NCBI RefSeq assembly: GCF_020386975.1
Contig: NZ_JABFNK010000003.1
Coordinates: 248,001 to 312,000, forward strand
Length of the DNA stretch: 64,000 nt
Source of the DNA: Thermococcus bergensis
GTDB lineage: Archaea > Methanobacteriota_B > Thermococci > Thermococcales > Thermococcaceae
Direction: 5' to 3'
Below, in pieces: positions 34,630 through 43,844 of the stretch. Each line of letters starts with the position of its first letter. Positions within the stretch are counted from its first letter, which is position 1. Below the pieces are notes generated by a model, which saw only the letters and a list, made by a program, of their open reading frames with translations, was not told where the DNA came from and made no database searches. Position numbers and translations under genes: made by a program.

Positions 34630-37600
34630 GCAAATGGCAGGGCTTCCCTGATTTTCTTTATCAGTTCATCTTTCTTTTCTGAGTCCTCGAGGGCTATCTG
34701 AAGAACTTCATCAATTCTCTCAACAGGGATTATTTCGATCTTTTCTGCCTTGTCAGGGCTTAGGAAAACGTCGTTCTCGTTTGCCTTTGGAATTATAACC
34801 TGCTTTATTCCGGCTTCAATTGCAGCTTCTATCTTTGGTGTGACTCCTCCCACGGGTAAAACCTCTCCCCTGACGCTCAGCGAACCGGTCATGGCAACAC
34901 TCTGCTTTACGGGAATTCCTTCAAGAGCTGAAATGACTGCTGTCGCAACGCTTATGCTTGCGCTGTCACCTTCAACACCTTCGTATGTTTGCAGGAACTG
35001 AACGTGAATGTCGTAGCGGCTTATGTCTTCTCCCTTGTAGCGCTTTATTATAGCTGACACGTTTTGGACGGCTTCCTTTGCTATCTCCCCAAGCTTACCT
35101 GTCACTATTATCTTACCTTCTTCTTTGCTCGCAGCAGGAGCGACCACAGCTTCAATCGGCAACACAATACCGCTCTGTTCCCCTATAACTGCAAGGCCAT
35201 TTACCCTTCCAATCTCTCCGCCCTCGGTCTTAATAACCTGGTACTCCTTCTTTCTCTCTATGTACCAATCTGCCAGCTGCTTTTCGAGTGGCTTGGCTAG
35301 CTGTAACGCCTTTAGTACGTGCTCTCTGGTAACGTATTTAGCTCCTTCCCTAACCGCTATGTCTCCAGCAGCCCTTACTACACCTCCAAGATCCCTAAGC
35401 CTCAAGGTAAGATGGCCTTTCCTGCCAGCTCTCTTCTGAGCTTCCCTAATTATCTCCTCAACGGCATCCCTGGTGAAGTGAGGTATTCTGCCGTCTTTCG
35501 CAACTTCCTGTGCAACAAAACGCACGAGCTTTCTTCTGTTTTCAATTGTATCGGGCATTGTGGTTCTCATGTATATTTCGTAACCATAACCCCTTATTCT
35601 CGAACGGAGAGCAGGATGCATCTTATCAACCGTGTCGAGGTTTCCTGCTGCAACCAAGATGAAGTCACATGGTACAGGCTCTGTTCTCACCATAGCACCG
35701 CTTGAGAGCTCGCTCTGGCCCGTTATTGGGAACTTCTTCTCCTGCATGGCAGTGAGAAGGCTTTGCTGCATCTTCAAGCTAAGGGTGGCTACCTCATCTA
35801 TGAATAGCACACCCTTGTGTGCTCTGTGAATCATTCCGGGCTCAACTCTTTCGTGGGCTGGAGTACCGAGACCTCCAGAGTTCTTAACAAATAGACCATT
35901 GGCAAGTAGATTTCCTGTCTCTGTAGTTACGTTGTAAGTAACCTCTACTTCCTCCCAGCTTTCGATGAAGTGCCTTCTCTGTCCCCTTTTAATCTTTTCA
36001 AAACGCTCCTTGAGCTCTCCAAACCTTTCGGCAAGGCTTGATTCTGGAACAGCCGCTAGGTATTTCTCGACTTCTCTAAGGAACTTTTCTCTCTTTGCTG
36101 GAGAAAGGCTTATCGGAATGAACTCAAGGAAGTTGAGTACATTGTCTACGGACTGGGACAATATAAGCCTCACCTTGTGTTTACCTCTCGCTTCATCCAC
36201 TCTGACTTTCGCTTTAATCCCAAAGAAGCTTAGATACCACGCTATTTCCTCAAAGAATGGGAGCTTCTTTTCAAGCTCATCGGTAAGCTGGACTATTTCA
36301 AGACTTCCATTGAATTTTATGCCGTCTTTGTAACGAGCAAACCTCGGTACACTACCATCGCCGCTATAGAAACCATCCATGAAGGCGAGGAAGATTGATG
36401 GCTTAAGCTTGATCCACCACGGAAGCTCAAACTTGACTTTGGTCTTATTGCCAGCTGGTGCACCAAGTGCAACAAAGAACCTTATAATTTTTCTGTCCCA
36501 TGTTCTAAAAAGAATGCTCTTCCCTCTGCTCTCACGGTTCTCTTTAATCTCGTAATCGAAATCTCCAAAGAGCTCGCCAAGTGTTTTCACAAAAAGCTCA
36601 ATGGCTTCCTTTTCGCTCGAAACAAAGCTCAAAGTATTGAGGTTTTTATCGATGCTTCCATCGCTAAAGAGAGCACCCAAAATCCTTGCTATCTTTTCGA
36701 GTCTGCTGTCTTCACTGTTTAATGGAAGTAAGTTGAGCTTTTCAAGCTCCTCTATCATTTTGAGTGAGTTTGGCTTTGCTCCCTGAGCCCACCAGCGAAG
36801 TGTACTTTCCTTGATGCCAAGCTCCTTTGCAGCTTTCTTGTAACCATTACCAGTTTTTTCGTGATACTCCTTCCAGCGGAGGTAAGCTTTGAGTTTGTCT
36901 TCCTCATTATAGGTTTTAGCAACATCAAACTTGTCGACAACTGTAATGGGTACCCTTATTATTTCGTCATCCTTGGTTATCTCTCCAGCTTCTTTAAGAC
37001 CTCTTTCCGTGTACACTTTGTGTTCAGAGGTTAATGCAAGCCAGTAATCCTTTTCAAGGTTTACTATTTTTCTAAGCTTTTGCTTTCCTTCCCTTCTATT
37101 GACATAGAGGAGCTTTACAAATCCATCCTTTGTGAGTATTTTTACGTCCTCTCCCTGAAGATCCTTATAAACCACCCTAATCTTTCCGTCCATTCCTTCT
37201 CCAGAGGGCTCTTTGAGGGCACTATCAACGAACTCCCTAAGTTTGAACACTCTTTTCTTTTTGCCTTTTTCAATTACAATGCTTTCTTCACCGCTAAAAC
37301 ATTGGAACGGGTCGTGCCTAACGTCTCCAAGCAGAGCTCCAGCATGAGCTCCAGTTGCATCAACGAATGGAGCCTTAGTTCTTCCACAATTGTCAACAAG
37401 AAGCTTTGGTACCAAAACTTGATTCCTAAGCCTCATGTTTGATAAAGCCATCAAAGACACAATAAGCACAAAGACTCCGAACAGCAGAGTTTGGGCTGAG
37501 CGGTCCAGAAGAACCGCAATCATTACCACGAAAAGCACAAAAAGCAGCAGATATGACTTTATGTTCTCTTGCTCCTTTGCCTTCTGCCTGTAGCGCTCCA

Positions 37601-37943
37601 CTATTTGTCTGCCCTGACATGCCGGAACTGTCTTTATCTTGGGCATATTTTCGTCTTCTGGATTTGGAAAGACGAGGATGTCCTCTAGATTTTCAGTTGG
37701 AAGAAGTTCCGCCATGGCTTGACCTAACATGGATTTACCTGTACCGGGCTCACCTATTAACAGCACGTGCCTTTTTTGTTTCGCTGCGGTTTTTATTACC
37801 TCAACAGCATGATCTTGACCGATAACTTGGTCTATTAACTTTTCAGGGACTTTAATTTCCTCAGTAGTCTGGAAATCCATCCCCAATTCAAGCTCTTCAC
37901 CATAGGAGGGCCCTTTTTCAACGCTGTTAATCTCCTCGCTCAA
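34626..37943 (-). CDS. lonB: Membrane-anchored ATP-dependent protease LonB, with an intein
   Basis: The precursor has 1105 residues; removing the 474-residue intein gives a 631-residue LonB. The exteins contain Walker [11 protein letters not shown], two membrane helices (about residues 125-170) inserted in the AAA domain, Walker [12 protein letters not shown], and the Ser-Lys dyad in [14 protein letters not shown] and [16 protein letters not shown]. It degrades unfolded membrane and soluble proteins. The start is a TTG with GGTGAGGT upstream. The intein splits the AAA domain at DPFQ|SGGLG, so splicing is needed for activity. Confidence 0.95.
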   Translation of the reverse strand: MSEEINSVEKGPSYGEELELGMDFQTTEEIKVPEKLIDQVIGQDHAVEVIKTAAKQKRHVLLIGEPGTGKSMLGQAMAELLPTENLEDILVFPNPEDENMPKIKTVPACQGRQIVERYRQKAKEQENIKSYLLLFVLFVVMIAVLLDRSAQTLLFGVFVLIVSLMALSNMRLRNQVLVPKLLVDNCGRTKAPFVDATGAHAGALLGDVRHDPFQCFSGEESIVIEKGKKKRVFKLREFVDSALKEPSGEGMDGKIRVVYKDLQGEDVKILTKDGFVKLLYVNRREGKQKLRKIVNLEKDYWLALTSEHKVYTERGLKEAGEITKDDEIIRVPITVVDKFDVAKTYNEEDKLKAYLRWKEYHEKTGNGYKKAAKELGIKESTLRWWAQGAKPNSLKMIEELEKLNLLPLNSEDSRLEKIARILGALFSDGSIDKNLNTLSFVSSEKEAIELFVKTLGELFGDFDYEIKENRESRGKSILFRTWDRKIIRFFVALGAPAGNKTKVKFELPWWIKLKPSIFLAFMDGFYSGDGSVPRFARYKDGIKFNGSLEIVQLTDELEKKLPFFEEIAWYLSFFGIKAKVRVDEARGKHKVRLILSQSVDNVLNFLEFIPISLSPAKREKFLREVEKYLAAVPESSLAERFGELKERFEKIKRGQRRHFIESWEEVEVTYNVTTETGNLLANGLFVKNSGGLGTPAHERVEPGMIHRAHKGVLFIDEVATLSLKMQQSLLTAMQEKKFPITGQSELSSGAMVRTEPVPCDFILVAAGNLDTVDKMHPALRSRIRGYGYEIYMRTTMPDTIENRRKLVRFVAQEVAKDGRIPHFTRDAVEEIIREAQKRAGRKGHLTLRLRDLGGVVRAAGDIAVREGAKYVTREHVLKALQLAKPLEKQLADWYIERKKEYQVIKTEGGEIGRVNGLAVIGEQSGIVLPIEAVVAPAASKEEGKIIVTGKLGEIAKEAVQNVSAIIKRYKGEDISRYDIHVQFLQTYEGVEGDSASISVATAVISALEGIPVKQSVAMTGSLSVRGEVLPVGGVTPKIEAAIEAGIKQVIIPKANENDVFLSPDKAEKIEIIPVERIDEVLQIALEDSEKKDELIKKIREALPFA
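35880..37301 (-). mobile_element. LonB intein (474 aa) with LAGLIDADG homing endonuclease
   Basis: It starts with Cys1 ([13 protein letters not shown]) and ends NGLFVKN, followed by Ser+1. The block B histidine is in [14 protein letters not shown]. Dodecapeptide motifs are [13 protein letters not shown] and [11 protein letters not shown], and a helix-turn-helix-like insert ([20 protein letters not shown]) precedes them. The residue before the terminal Asn is Lys rather than the usual His. Base composition resembles the host gene, unlike the RfcS intein. Confidence 0.92.
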
Positions 37944-38064
37944 AATACCTCACCTCTCCCAAACTACGGTTGCTTGAGTGAGCTTATAAACTTTTTTTAA
38001 AGAAAATCGACGAGCTTAGAAAAGCTAAAATAATAGGAATCCAAAAAGATAAGGGGTGATGAAA

Positions 38065-38856
38065 ATGAAAATTGAAGATCACATAGCTTTCACGGCAAAC
38101 CACAAGAACTGGAAAGTTGGAGATAAATTGGTAATGATGGAAGACCACAAAATAGCCCACTTCCTTGCAAGTGTCTCAAATACCGTCAATCTGAAGATCC
38201 CAGAGTATCTAACAGACGTCATGGATATTGCCAGAATAAGGAATCTAGCCGAGGAGATAGGAGAGAAAGAGCCTTGGGAGGTTTTAAAAACCCTGAAATC
38301 TCCAGGAACTTCAAGAAAACTTAATCCAATAATATTCGAAGATGACAAAAAACTCAAAAAGCTCCTCCTGGATGCCGCGAAAGCGTTGCTAGCAAGGGAA
38401 GCACTCTCAAAGAAGTTCCCCGTTAGCTACCCGGAAGAGCCCATAAGGGGGCTTAGAACTACGCTCCTGTATAATGAGGATCACATAAACTTCACCGCCA
38501 AGCATGGAAGCTGGATAGTTGTGAAAAGGCTGATAATAGACGATAAAACACCAATGGCAGATGTTGCAAGAATTTTGGCGAGTATAAATGAGACAACTGT
38601 TTCAAAGATTCCTGTATATGCCGGAATAGATTTAAAAGGAATAGAAGGATGGTTTGGAGACATCAAAAAGGCTAAAAGTGATAGCGAGATAAAAGCGCTT
38701 GTAGATAAGCTCCTCACCATCCCAATAGAACAGTATGCACCGGAAGAATTCGCGGGGCATGCAAAAGTCTATGCTCTAAGGATAGCTCTGCAGAAGGTTG
38801 GGCTTTCAATTGACGTTCCGTCCAAGTCCCTAGAAAAGTATCTTGAGAAGAGTTGA
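38065..38856 (+). CDS. DUF2666 family protein with an internal duplication
   Basis: This 263-residue cytosolic protein consists of two related halves: EDHIAFTANHKNWKVGDKL near the N-terminus and EDHINFTAKHGSWIVVKRL near residue 135, each followed by a helix and a V..KIPEY/KIPVY segment. The function is unknown. The ATG at 38065 is preceded by GGGGTGAT. A C/D sRNA lies directly downstream and may share its transcript. Confidence 0.75.
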   Translation: MKIEDHIAFTANHKNWKVGDKLVMMEDHKIAHFLASVSNTVNLKIPEYLTDVMDIARIRNLAEEIGEKEPWEVLKTLKSPGTSRKLNPIIFEDDKKLKKLLLDAAKALLAREALSKKFPVSYPEEPIRGLRTTLLYNEDHINFTAKHGSWIVVKRLIIDDKTPMADVARILASINETTVSKIPVYAGIDLKGIEGWFGDIKKAKSDSEIKALVDKLLTIPIEQYAPEEFAGHAKVYALRIALQKVGLSIDVPSKSLEKYLEKS

Positions 38857-38864
38857 AAAGAGGA

Positions 38865-38927
38865 TAAGATGATGAGGCCGAGGACACCCGAGGAGCCCGA
38901 TGAGGACTCTTCGCTTCGCTGATTCTT
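38865..38927 (+). ncRNA. C/D box guide sRNA (second of three)
   Basis: C box ATGATGA (38869-38875); D' is probably the variant CCGA (38888-38891); C' is the degenerate CGATGAG (38898-38904); D box CTGA (38919-38922). The second guide contains TCTTCGCTTC, identical to 3645-3654 and so complementary to 23S rRNA; the D+5 rule points to the G opposite 3651. No convincing target is seen for the first guide. Confidence 0.75.
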
Positions 38928-38988
38928 AATTCTTTTTTCCGAAAAGTTTTTAATAACAATTCCATAATAAAATTCGGAGGTGATTGCA

Positions 38989-39384
38989 ATGGTGAAGAGG
39001 AATGTGATCTATACCGAGAACGCTCCGAAGCCAATAGGGCCATACAGCCAGGCAATCTTGGTTGAAAACCCGGATAAGATACTCTTCATTTCAGGACAGA
39101 TTCCAATAAACCCAGAAACAGGGGAACTCGTTAAAGGAGACATAAGAGAGCAGGCAAGGCAAGCAATAGAGAACCTGATAGCAGTTCTAGAAGCCGCAGG
39201 GGCGACAGTTGATGATGTTGTAAAGGTCAACGTTTATTTGGATGACATAAACGACTTCGAAGAGTTCAATAAAGTGTATGAAGAATACTTCGGGCATTCA
39301 AAGCCAGCTAGGGCAGTGGTGCAGGTAGGAAAGCTTCCAAAGGGAGTCAAGGTAGAGATAGAAGCAATAGCAATCTTTGAGTGA
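38989..39384 (+). CDS. ridA: RidA family enamine/imine deaminase
   Basis: This 131-residue trimeric protein of the YjgF/YER057c/UK114 family has the substrate-binding arginine in [18 protein letters not shown] and the [14 protein letters not shown] segment. It hydrolyses reactive enamines formed by PLP enzymes such as threonine dehydratase. The ATG at 38989 has GGAGGTGAT upstream, and a TATA (AAAAGTTTTTAATAAC) lies near 38942. Typical length. Confidence 0.94.
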   Translation: MVKRNVIYTENAPKPIGPYSQAILVENPDKILFISGQIPINPETGELVKGDIREQARQAIENLIAVLEAAGATVDDVVKVNVYLDDINDFEEFNKVYEEYFGHSKPARAVVQVGKLPKGVKVEIEAIAIFE

Positions 39385-39421
39385 TTCGTTAGATTTTTAT
39401 CTTTCTGTATCTTAGTTTTTT

Positions 39422-39772
39422 ATGATGCTTATGTACAAGGGACTTGGCATAATCTTCGGTTTTCTCTTCATTGGAGAGCTCTTGAGCGAAGCATTTAATC
39501 TTCCAATACCCGGGAACGTCATCGGAATGATTTTGCTAACTTTTGCACTTTTATTCAACGTTGTAGAGCTGAAAGACGTTGAAAAAGAAGCAGAGTTCTT
39601 CATAAAGAATATGAGCGTGATGTTTATCCCACCAGGAGTTGGAGTCATAACATATTGGGGGCTCATAAAAAGCCAGGCAGTCCCGATTTTTGGGGCCTTG
39701 GTGATAAGCTTTGCTCTTACGTTGATTTTAACGGCGAAGTTTGTTGAACTCCTAAGAGGTGGCGAAAAATGA
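39422..39772 (+). CDS. LrgA/CidA family membrane protein
   Basis: This 116-residue protein has four predicted helices. The holin-like motif IGELLSEAFNLPIPGNVIGM and the MFIPPGVGVITYWGL segment are typical of LrgA/CidA, now linked in bacteria to pyruvate transport with LrgB. The ATG has no ribosome site and lies about 25-30 bp after a TATA-like GATTTTTATC (39390-39399), so the message is probably leaderless. The lrgB start overlaps its stop by 4 bp. Confidence 0.85.
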   Translation: MMLMYKGLGIIFGFLFIGELLSEAFNLPIPGNVIGMILLTFALLFNVVELKDVEKEAEFFIKNMSVMFIPPGVGVITYWGLIKSQAVPIFGALVISFALTLILTAKFVELLRGGEK

Positions 39773-40443
39773 ACTCCCTCGGAATTTTTCTAACGATTGC
39801 AGTTTTCTACTTATTTTCAAAGATTTATGAAAAGAAAAGAGCCTTCTACTTAAATCCTGTCATGCTTTCTATAATCGCAATAGCGTTCATCCTACATCTG
39901 ACAGGGATTAGCTACGAGACTTATATGGAGAGTGCCAAGATTATAAGCTACCTTTTAAGCCCGGCAGTTGTTAGCCTTGCAGTCCCCCTCTATAAGCAGA
40001 GAGGAATAATAAAGGAGTATTCAAAGGAGATATTCGCGGGAATAGTCTTTGGTGGGACGCTAGCAATCCTAAGCGCATTTTACGTTGCAAAGATTTTTGG
40101 TGGTAGCGAGAGCGTTCTTCTAAGCATGGCCCCTAAGAGCATTACAACGGCAATAGCCATAGGGGTTAGTGAGAAGATAGGAGGCATACCACCTTTAACG
40201 GCAGTTTTAGTCATACTAACGGGAATACTAGGAAATGCCATTGGAGTTGAGATGCTAGATGCTTTCAAAATAAAGGACCGGGTTGCGAGAGGGCTTGCAA
40301 TGGGAGTTACTTCTCACGGCCTAGGAACCGCAAGGATAATACTGGTTGATGAGCTTTCTGGGGCAGTCAGTGGTCTTGCAATGGCACTAAACGGTGTTTT
40401 CACGTCCTTAATCCTTCCCTATCTCCTCAAGCTCCTCCAGTAA
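39769..40443 (+). CDS. LrgB family membrane protein
   Basis: This 224-residue protein has about seven hydrophobic segments and the conserved MAPKSITTAIAIGVSEKIGG, TGILGNAIG and VTSHGLGTARI motifs of LrgB/PlsH. It partners LrgA, with its start overlapping that gene's stop (ATGA). The last 36 bp overlap the end of the Tfx gene on the other strand. Confidence 0.88.
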   Translation: MNSLGIFLTIAVFYLFSKIYEKKRAFYLNPVMLSIIAIAFILHLTGISYETYMESAKIISYLLSPAVVSLAVPLYKQRGIIKEYSKEIFAGIVFGGTLAILSAFYVAKIFGGSESVLLSMAPKSITTAIAIGVSEKIGGIPPLTAVLVILTGILGNAIGVEMLDAFKIKDRVARGLAMGVTSHGLGTARIILVDELSGAVSGLAMALNGVFTSLILPYLLKLLQ

Positions 40444-40842
40444 GTGCTCGCTCACCTTAAGCTTATCGCGGGTGTCCAAAAACAGAACAAAGTTCTTCTT
40501 TGCTATTCTCTCCTCTATCGGAGCGTTTTCAACGAGGAAGGCTATAATTTCTGGAGTTGTGTAGGGAACCTTTACCCCAACTTCATCGGCTTTCTCGAAA
40601 AGCCTGTCTGGGACCTTAAAAATGTCTTCTCCTTTTTTGACTTCAATGGCGACCTTGGAATTTATCTGCTCCCACAGCAGAAGGGTGTTTTTAGCCTTTT
40701 CAATTTTTTCCAGTGCGCGCTTTTCTAAAATACTCACATTTGCCCTGCTTGTGCCCAGAATTTCAGCTATCTCACTCTGTTTTAGCCCCTTAGCCCTTAG
40801 ACGAAGTATTCTGATCTGCTGTTCCGTGAGGAAGGTCTTCAT
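40408..40842 (-). CDS. Tfx family transcriptional regulator
   Basis: This 144-residue protein starts MKTFLTEQQIRILRLRAKGLKQSEIAEILGT (motif given in part), a helix-turn-helix like sigma-70 region 4, followed by the Tfx C-terminal domain (VPYTTPEIIAFLVENAPIEERI). Tfx of methanogens binds downstream of the fmdE promoter; targets here are unknown. The ATG at 40842 has GGTG upstream. It is convergent with lrgB. Confidence 0.87.
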   Translation of the reverse strand: MKTFLTEQQIRILRLRAKGLKQSEIAEILGTSRANVSILEKRALEKIEKAKNTLLLWEQINSKVAIEVKKGEDIFKVPDRLFEKADEVGVKVPYTTPEIIAFLVENAPIEERIAKKNFVLFLDTRDKLKVSEHLLEELEEIGKD

Positions 40843-40890
40843 TTTAAACACCATAGTTTAACTTGATTTCAGAGGTTAAAAGGTTTTTGA

Positions 40891-41937
40891 CTACTTCCTC
40901 GCCAGGATAAGCTCTATCTTAAGATCATCCCCCTCAGTTTCAGCATTGACCCAGAAAAAGCGGTAATCCCGCAAATCTGCCAAGATTTCTGGGGTGTCTT
41001 TTATGCTGGAGTAGATATAGTCCACAAACTGCTCGTGGAACTCCGGACTGTAATACATGGCAAAATTAGGGAGAGTTATAGTCCACTTCTTCCCAGAAGA
41101 ATACCCGATAAGCTTTCCGGATTTAAGGTTCTCGTCTTTCTTTAGATTTGGAAACTCACTCTCTATTTTTTCTACGACTTCCCGTGTCAGCCTTACGACA
41201 TCGAAGTGCGTGAAAACGTAGTCTTCGCTCAGGAAGTCCGATGAGTAGAGCACCGCAAGCTTCTCAACATCTGCTCCCCCGCTCCATCGAACCCGATAAA
41301 GGGTCGCATTTGAAATTGCCTTCCCTTCAACTTTCTTCCAGTGGAGGTAGTAGCTCCCCAAATCCATAACGGGAGGTTTCTGATCCAGAACAAAGAACTT
41401 CCCGCCAATCTTCGCTAAAGCTGCTGTATGGCCTACCTCACTGTTTTCAAAATTTATTTCAAGGGCATAAGCCTCAGTGTAGTTCATTGCAAACAGTAGG
41501 GCAATTGTTAAAACTGTATAATCCGTGCATATCCCCTTTCCAAGGGTCACGGTCTCTGAGGGGCTTTGGATTTTTGAGCCACCGGTTATTTCCACTCTTC
41601 CCGTCAGATATGTTGTTATTTTTGCAGGTGAAAGGGATGCTTTCTCAAAATCATACCTTATGTTGTCTTCTTCCCATTCAAGAATTTTCCAGACGTCTTC
41701 CCTTATGTCTCCCTCTTGTAATTCGTCCGCAATTGGAAGAAGCGTCTCCACTTCTTCCGGAGTTATCAGGCATTCTATGGCGGAATCCAAGAAGTAGTAA
41801 CTTTCCTCTCCACACGCCTCTAAGGGAGTTGAGGGTATTTCAGATTCTATTGAAGGAGAGTATAATCTAGGAGAAGAGATGCACCCACCAACCACGGAAA
41901 GAAGAATCAATGCTATCAGGGTCATTTTTGACTTCAT
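40891..41937 (-). CDS. Transglutaminase-like lipoprotein
   Basis: This 348-residue protein begins MKSKMTLIALILLSVVGGC, a signal peptide with a lipobox-like VVGGC. A papain-like transglutaminase core follows, with Cys in GKGICTDYTV, His in SEVGHTAALAKI and Asp in FFVLDQKPP. The long upstream extension of the frame runs through tRNA-Tyr and is not coding, so the ATG at 41937 is used. Probably an envelope peptidase or amidase; the substrate is unknown. Confidence 0.78.
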   Translation of the reverse strand: MKSKMTLIALILLSVVGGCISSPRLYSPSIESEIPSTPLEACGEESYYFLDSAIECLITPEEVETLLPIADELQEGDIREDVWKILEWEEDNIRYDFEKASLSPAKITTYLTGRVEITGGSKIQSPSETVTLGKGICTDYTVLTIALLFAMNYTEAYALEINFENSEVGHTAALAKIGGKFFVLDQKPPVMDLGSYYLHWKKVEGKAISNATLYRVRWSGGADVEKLAVLYSSDFLSEDYVFTHFDVVRLTREVVEKIESEFPNLKKDENLKSGKLIGYSSGKKWTITLPNFAMYYSPEFHEQFVDYIYSSIKDTPEILADLRDYRFFWVNAETEGDDLKIELILARK

Positions 41938-42076
41938 AATACCAGAAATGAAATTGTCATTTATACGTTTTCTGCTTGGAGTACCAAGAAAGCAATTGAA
42001 TACTCCTTCAGGAGTTGAAGGCCACAAGAACTGAAGTTTCGGAATTAAGGACTCCAAAAACGTCAAAAACTTTTGG

Positions 42077-42154
42077 TGGTCCCGCGGGCCGGATTTGAAC
42101 CGGCGACCTGCGGATCTACAGTCCGCCGCCACTCCCAGGCTAGGCTACCGCGGG
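42077..42154 (-). tRNA. tRNA-Tyr (anticodon GTA), CCA encoded
   Basis: The acceptor stem CCCGCGG/CCGCGGG starts with the C1:G72 pair characteristic of archaeal tRNA-Tyr. The anticodon stem-loop is GCGGA-CTGTAGA-TCCGC, giving GTA, and the T arm is GCCGG-TTCAAAT-CCGGC. The discriminator A is followed by an encoded CCA and then a second CCA. No intron. Confidence 0.95.
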
Positions 42155-42191
42155 ACCCTACAGCCCAGCCCTCAATCACTACTCATCTCGA

Positions 42192-42208
42192 AGTGGTTTA
42201 TAAATCTT
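42192..42208 (-). promoter_or_regulatory. BRE/TATA box of tRNA-Tyr
   Basis: On the minus strand GAAAGATTTATAAACC lies about 40 bp upstream of the tRNA. The IS target duplication begins a few bases upstream, so the promoter itself is intact. Confidence 0.7.
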
Positions 42209-42219
42209 TCTGTGGTGCT

Positions 42220-43088
42220 GGGCGTGTTTAGTTTCACCCCCTGTTATTTAAACAGTATTTGACTCTGAGGAGGATTTTCAGACCATAACACATTACCCCA
42301 AGCAGGATTCGGGTTACAGTAGTCTTTTTCAGAAAACAGGGGATCCTACTGCCAAACCACGTTGTAAACGCACCCCAGAACCCCTCATGAGGATTCCTAT
42401 GCCTGTACTCTTCTTCAGAAAACACTCTATCTCTCCTCTTACTACCAAAACCACCTGGAGGGTTCTTAGTTTTCTTAACAATCGGCCGATAACCCTTTTC
42501 CACCACAGTGTTCAGAACTTTCTTTGAATCATAAGCCCCATCAGCATAAAAATTCCCAGAACCCTCCGGCAGGAGTTCAATCAGCTCGTTCTCAGAAGTT
42601 GTGATCCTCACAGCAACCGGATACAGTAAACCCGGCAGGATTCTCGTTATTGCCTGAACTTCTATCCTGCCCTTTTTTTATTTGTGATAATGGTTGAGTC
42701 TGCTTGAGTGCTGGCGTAGGGTAATTTCTGGAGTTTTTTCAGGAGGTGGTTTGTCAGTTCTTCGAGGTTCAGCTTTTTCTCCCAGTTGTGGAGGGTTGAG
42801 TAGTGAATGTTTGCTCCGAAGAATTTTCTGCCGTAGTGCTGGGCGTCTCTGAGGGGTAGGTTGTAGTATTGTTTAAAGAGGAGTATTGCCAGTATTGTTT
42901 TTACTGGAAATTTTTTGGATTTTGGCAGGTTCTTCAGCTTTCCTTCTGATTCGAAGTCTGCTAAAACGTCAAGAATTGTGAATGCCACGCTTTCAGGGTC
43001 TTTGAGTCTGTGATCCCATCTGGGGATCACGGCAACCACCTGAAAGAATTCGGCAAAAACCCTAATAAAGGTTACTATAAACACGCCC
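42220..43088 (-). mobile_element. Insertion sequence with DDE transposase (about 869 bp, IS5/IS4-like)
   Basis: Terminal inverted repeats of at least 11 bp (GGGCGTGTTTA at 42220-42230, complement at 43078-43088) are flanked by the direct repeat CTGTGGTGCT (42210-42219 and 43089-43098). It holds one transposase split at a T7/A7 run. The ends are intact. I cannot name the IS group with certainty. Confidence 0.82.
42234..43030 (-). pseudogene. DDE transposase, two ORFs joined by a -1 frame change at A7
   Basis: The first ORF runs from the GTG at 43030 (AGGTGG upstream) to a stop after TNKKRAG, with the first catalytic Asp in TQADSTIITNKK. The second frame continues KGRIEVQAITRILPGLLYPV, then FYADGAYDSKKV with the second Asp, and RHRNPHEGFWGAF with the Glu. 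The frames join by -1 slippage on A7 (complement of 42673-42679), exactly as in the IS982-type gene at 10.1 kb. A one-base deletion is the simpler alternative. Confidence 0.75.
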
Positions 43089-43190
43089 CTGTGGTGCTCA
43101 GGCAACCGAGTGTTAATCACCGTTCATCCAGTGCCGGTTTCATCATAGCATAGCATAAGTTTATAAGCGACTTCCCTTGAAAATCTTTCG

Positions 43191-43811
43191 ATGAACATGA
43201 TAAGTGAAGTTCTCAGCTCTGCACTGCTTATGATAATCATGATAGACCCAAGCGACAAAATACTCCTGGTTAGCCTGCTTAGGGAAGACTTCCACATAGA
43301 GGACATAAAACAGCTGATAATAAGAGCCAACCTCATAGGGTTCTTCCTTCTGATTCTCTTCGCCCTGGCTGGAAAGATAATACTGCAAGATATATTCCAC
43401 ATAGATTTGAACGCCCTCAGAGTAGCAGGCGGTTTTGTGCTCTTCAAAATAGGTCTTGAAGCTCTCGAAGGCGGTGGTATGGTAACGCTCAAAAAGGAGA
43501 AGAATATTTTAGCCTTAGCAGCCGTACCTGTTGCCACGCCCTTAATAGCTGGTCCGGCAGCAATCACAACCGCAATAACACTAACAGCAGAATACGGCAT
43601 AGAGGTCTCTGCTCTGGCAATCGTAATAGCTATATTAACCACTGCTCTTATCATGATAATAACCCTCTACGCCGTCGAAAACGTAAGCAAAACAACGCTT
43701 GGCGTGTTTATCAGAATAATTGGTCTCTTTACAATGGCCATTGGAGCCCAGATGATGGTGGAAGGCGTTGGAGGAATATTCCTAAAGCTCATGGCATCAA
43801 CAACTTTTTAA
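43191..43811 (+). CDS. MarC family membrane protein
   Basis: This 206-residue protein has six predicted helices and the MarC features [31 protein letters not shown] and [19 protein letters not shown]. Function is unknown; a role in multiple antibiotic resistance was withdrawn for the bacterial namesake. TATA-like ATAAGTTTATAAGC lies about 25 bp before the ATG and no ribosome site is visible, so translation may be leaderless. Confidence 0.88.
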   Translation: MNMISEVLSSALLMIIMIDPSDKILLVSLLREDFHIEDIKQLIIRANLIGFFLLILFALAGKIILQDIFHIDLNALRVAGGFVLFKIGLEALEGGGMVTLKKEKNILALAAVPVATPLIAGPAAITTAITLTAEYGIEVSALAIVIAILTTALIMIITLYAVENVSKTTLGVFIRIIGLFTMAIGAQMMVEGVGGIFLKLMASTTF

Positions 43812-43844
43812 CTCTCTATTCTTTCAATCTGGTAGGTGAGAGAG

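Noticed and set aside
41938-42132. N-terminal extension of the transglutaminase-like gene through tRNA-Tyr
   Set aside because: The extension overlaps the tRNA and lacks a ribosome site; the ATG at 41937 starts a clear signal peptide.
43124-43654. 176-codon minus-strand ORF opposite marC
   Set aside because: It is antisense to a well-supported membrane protein and has no recognisable features or ribosome site.
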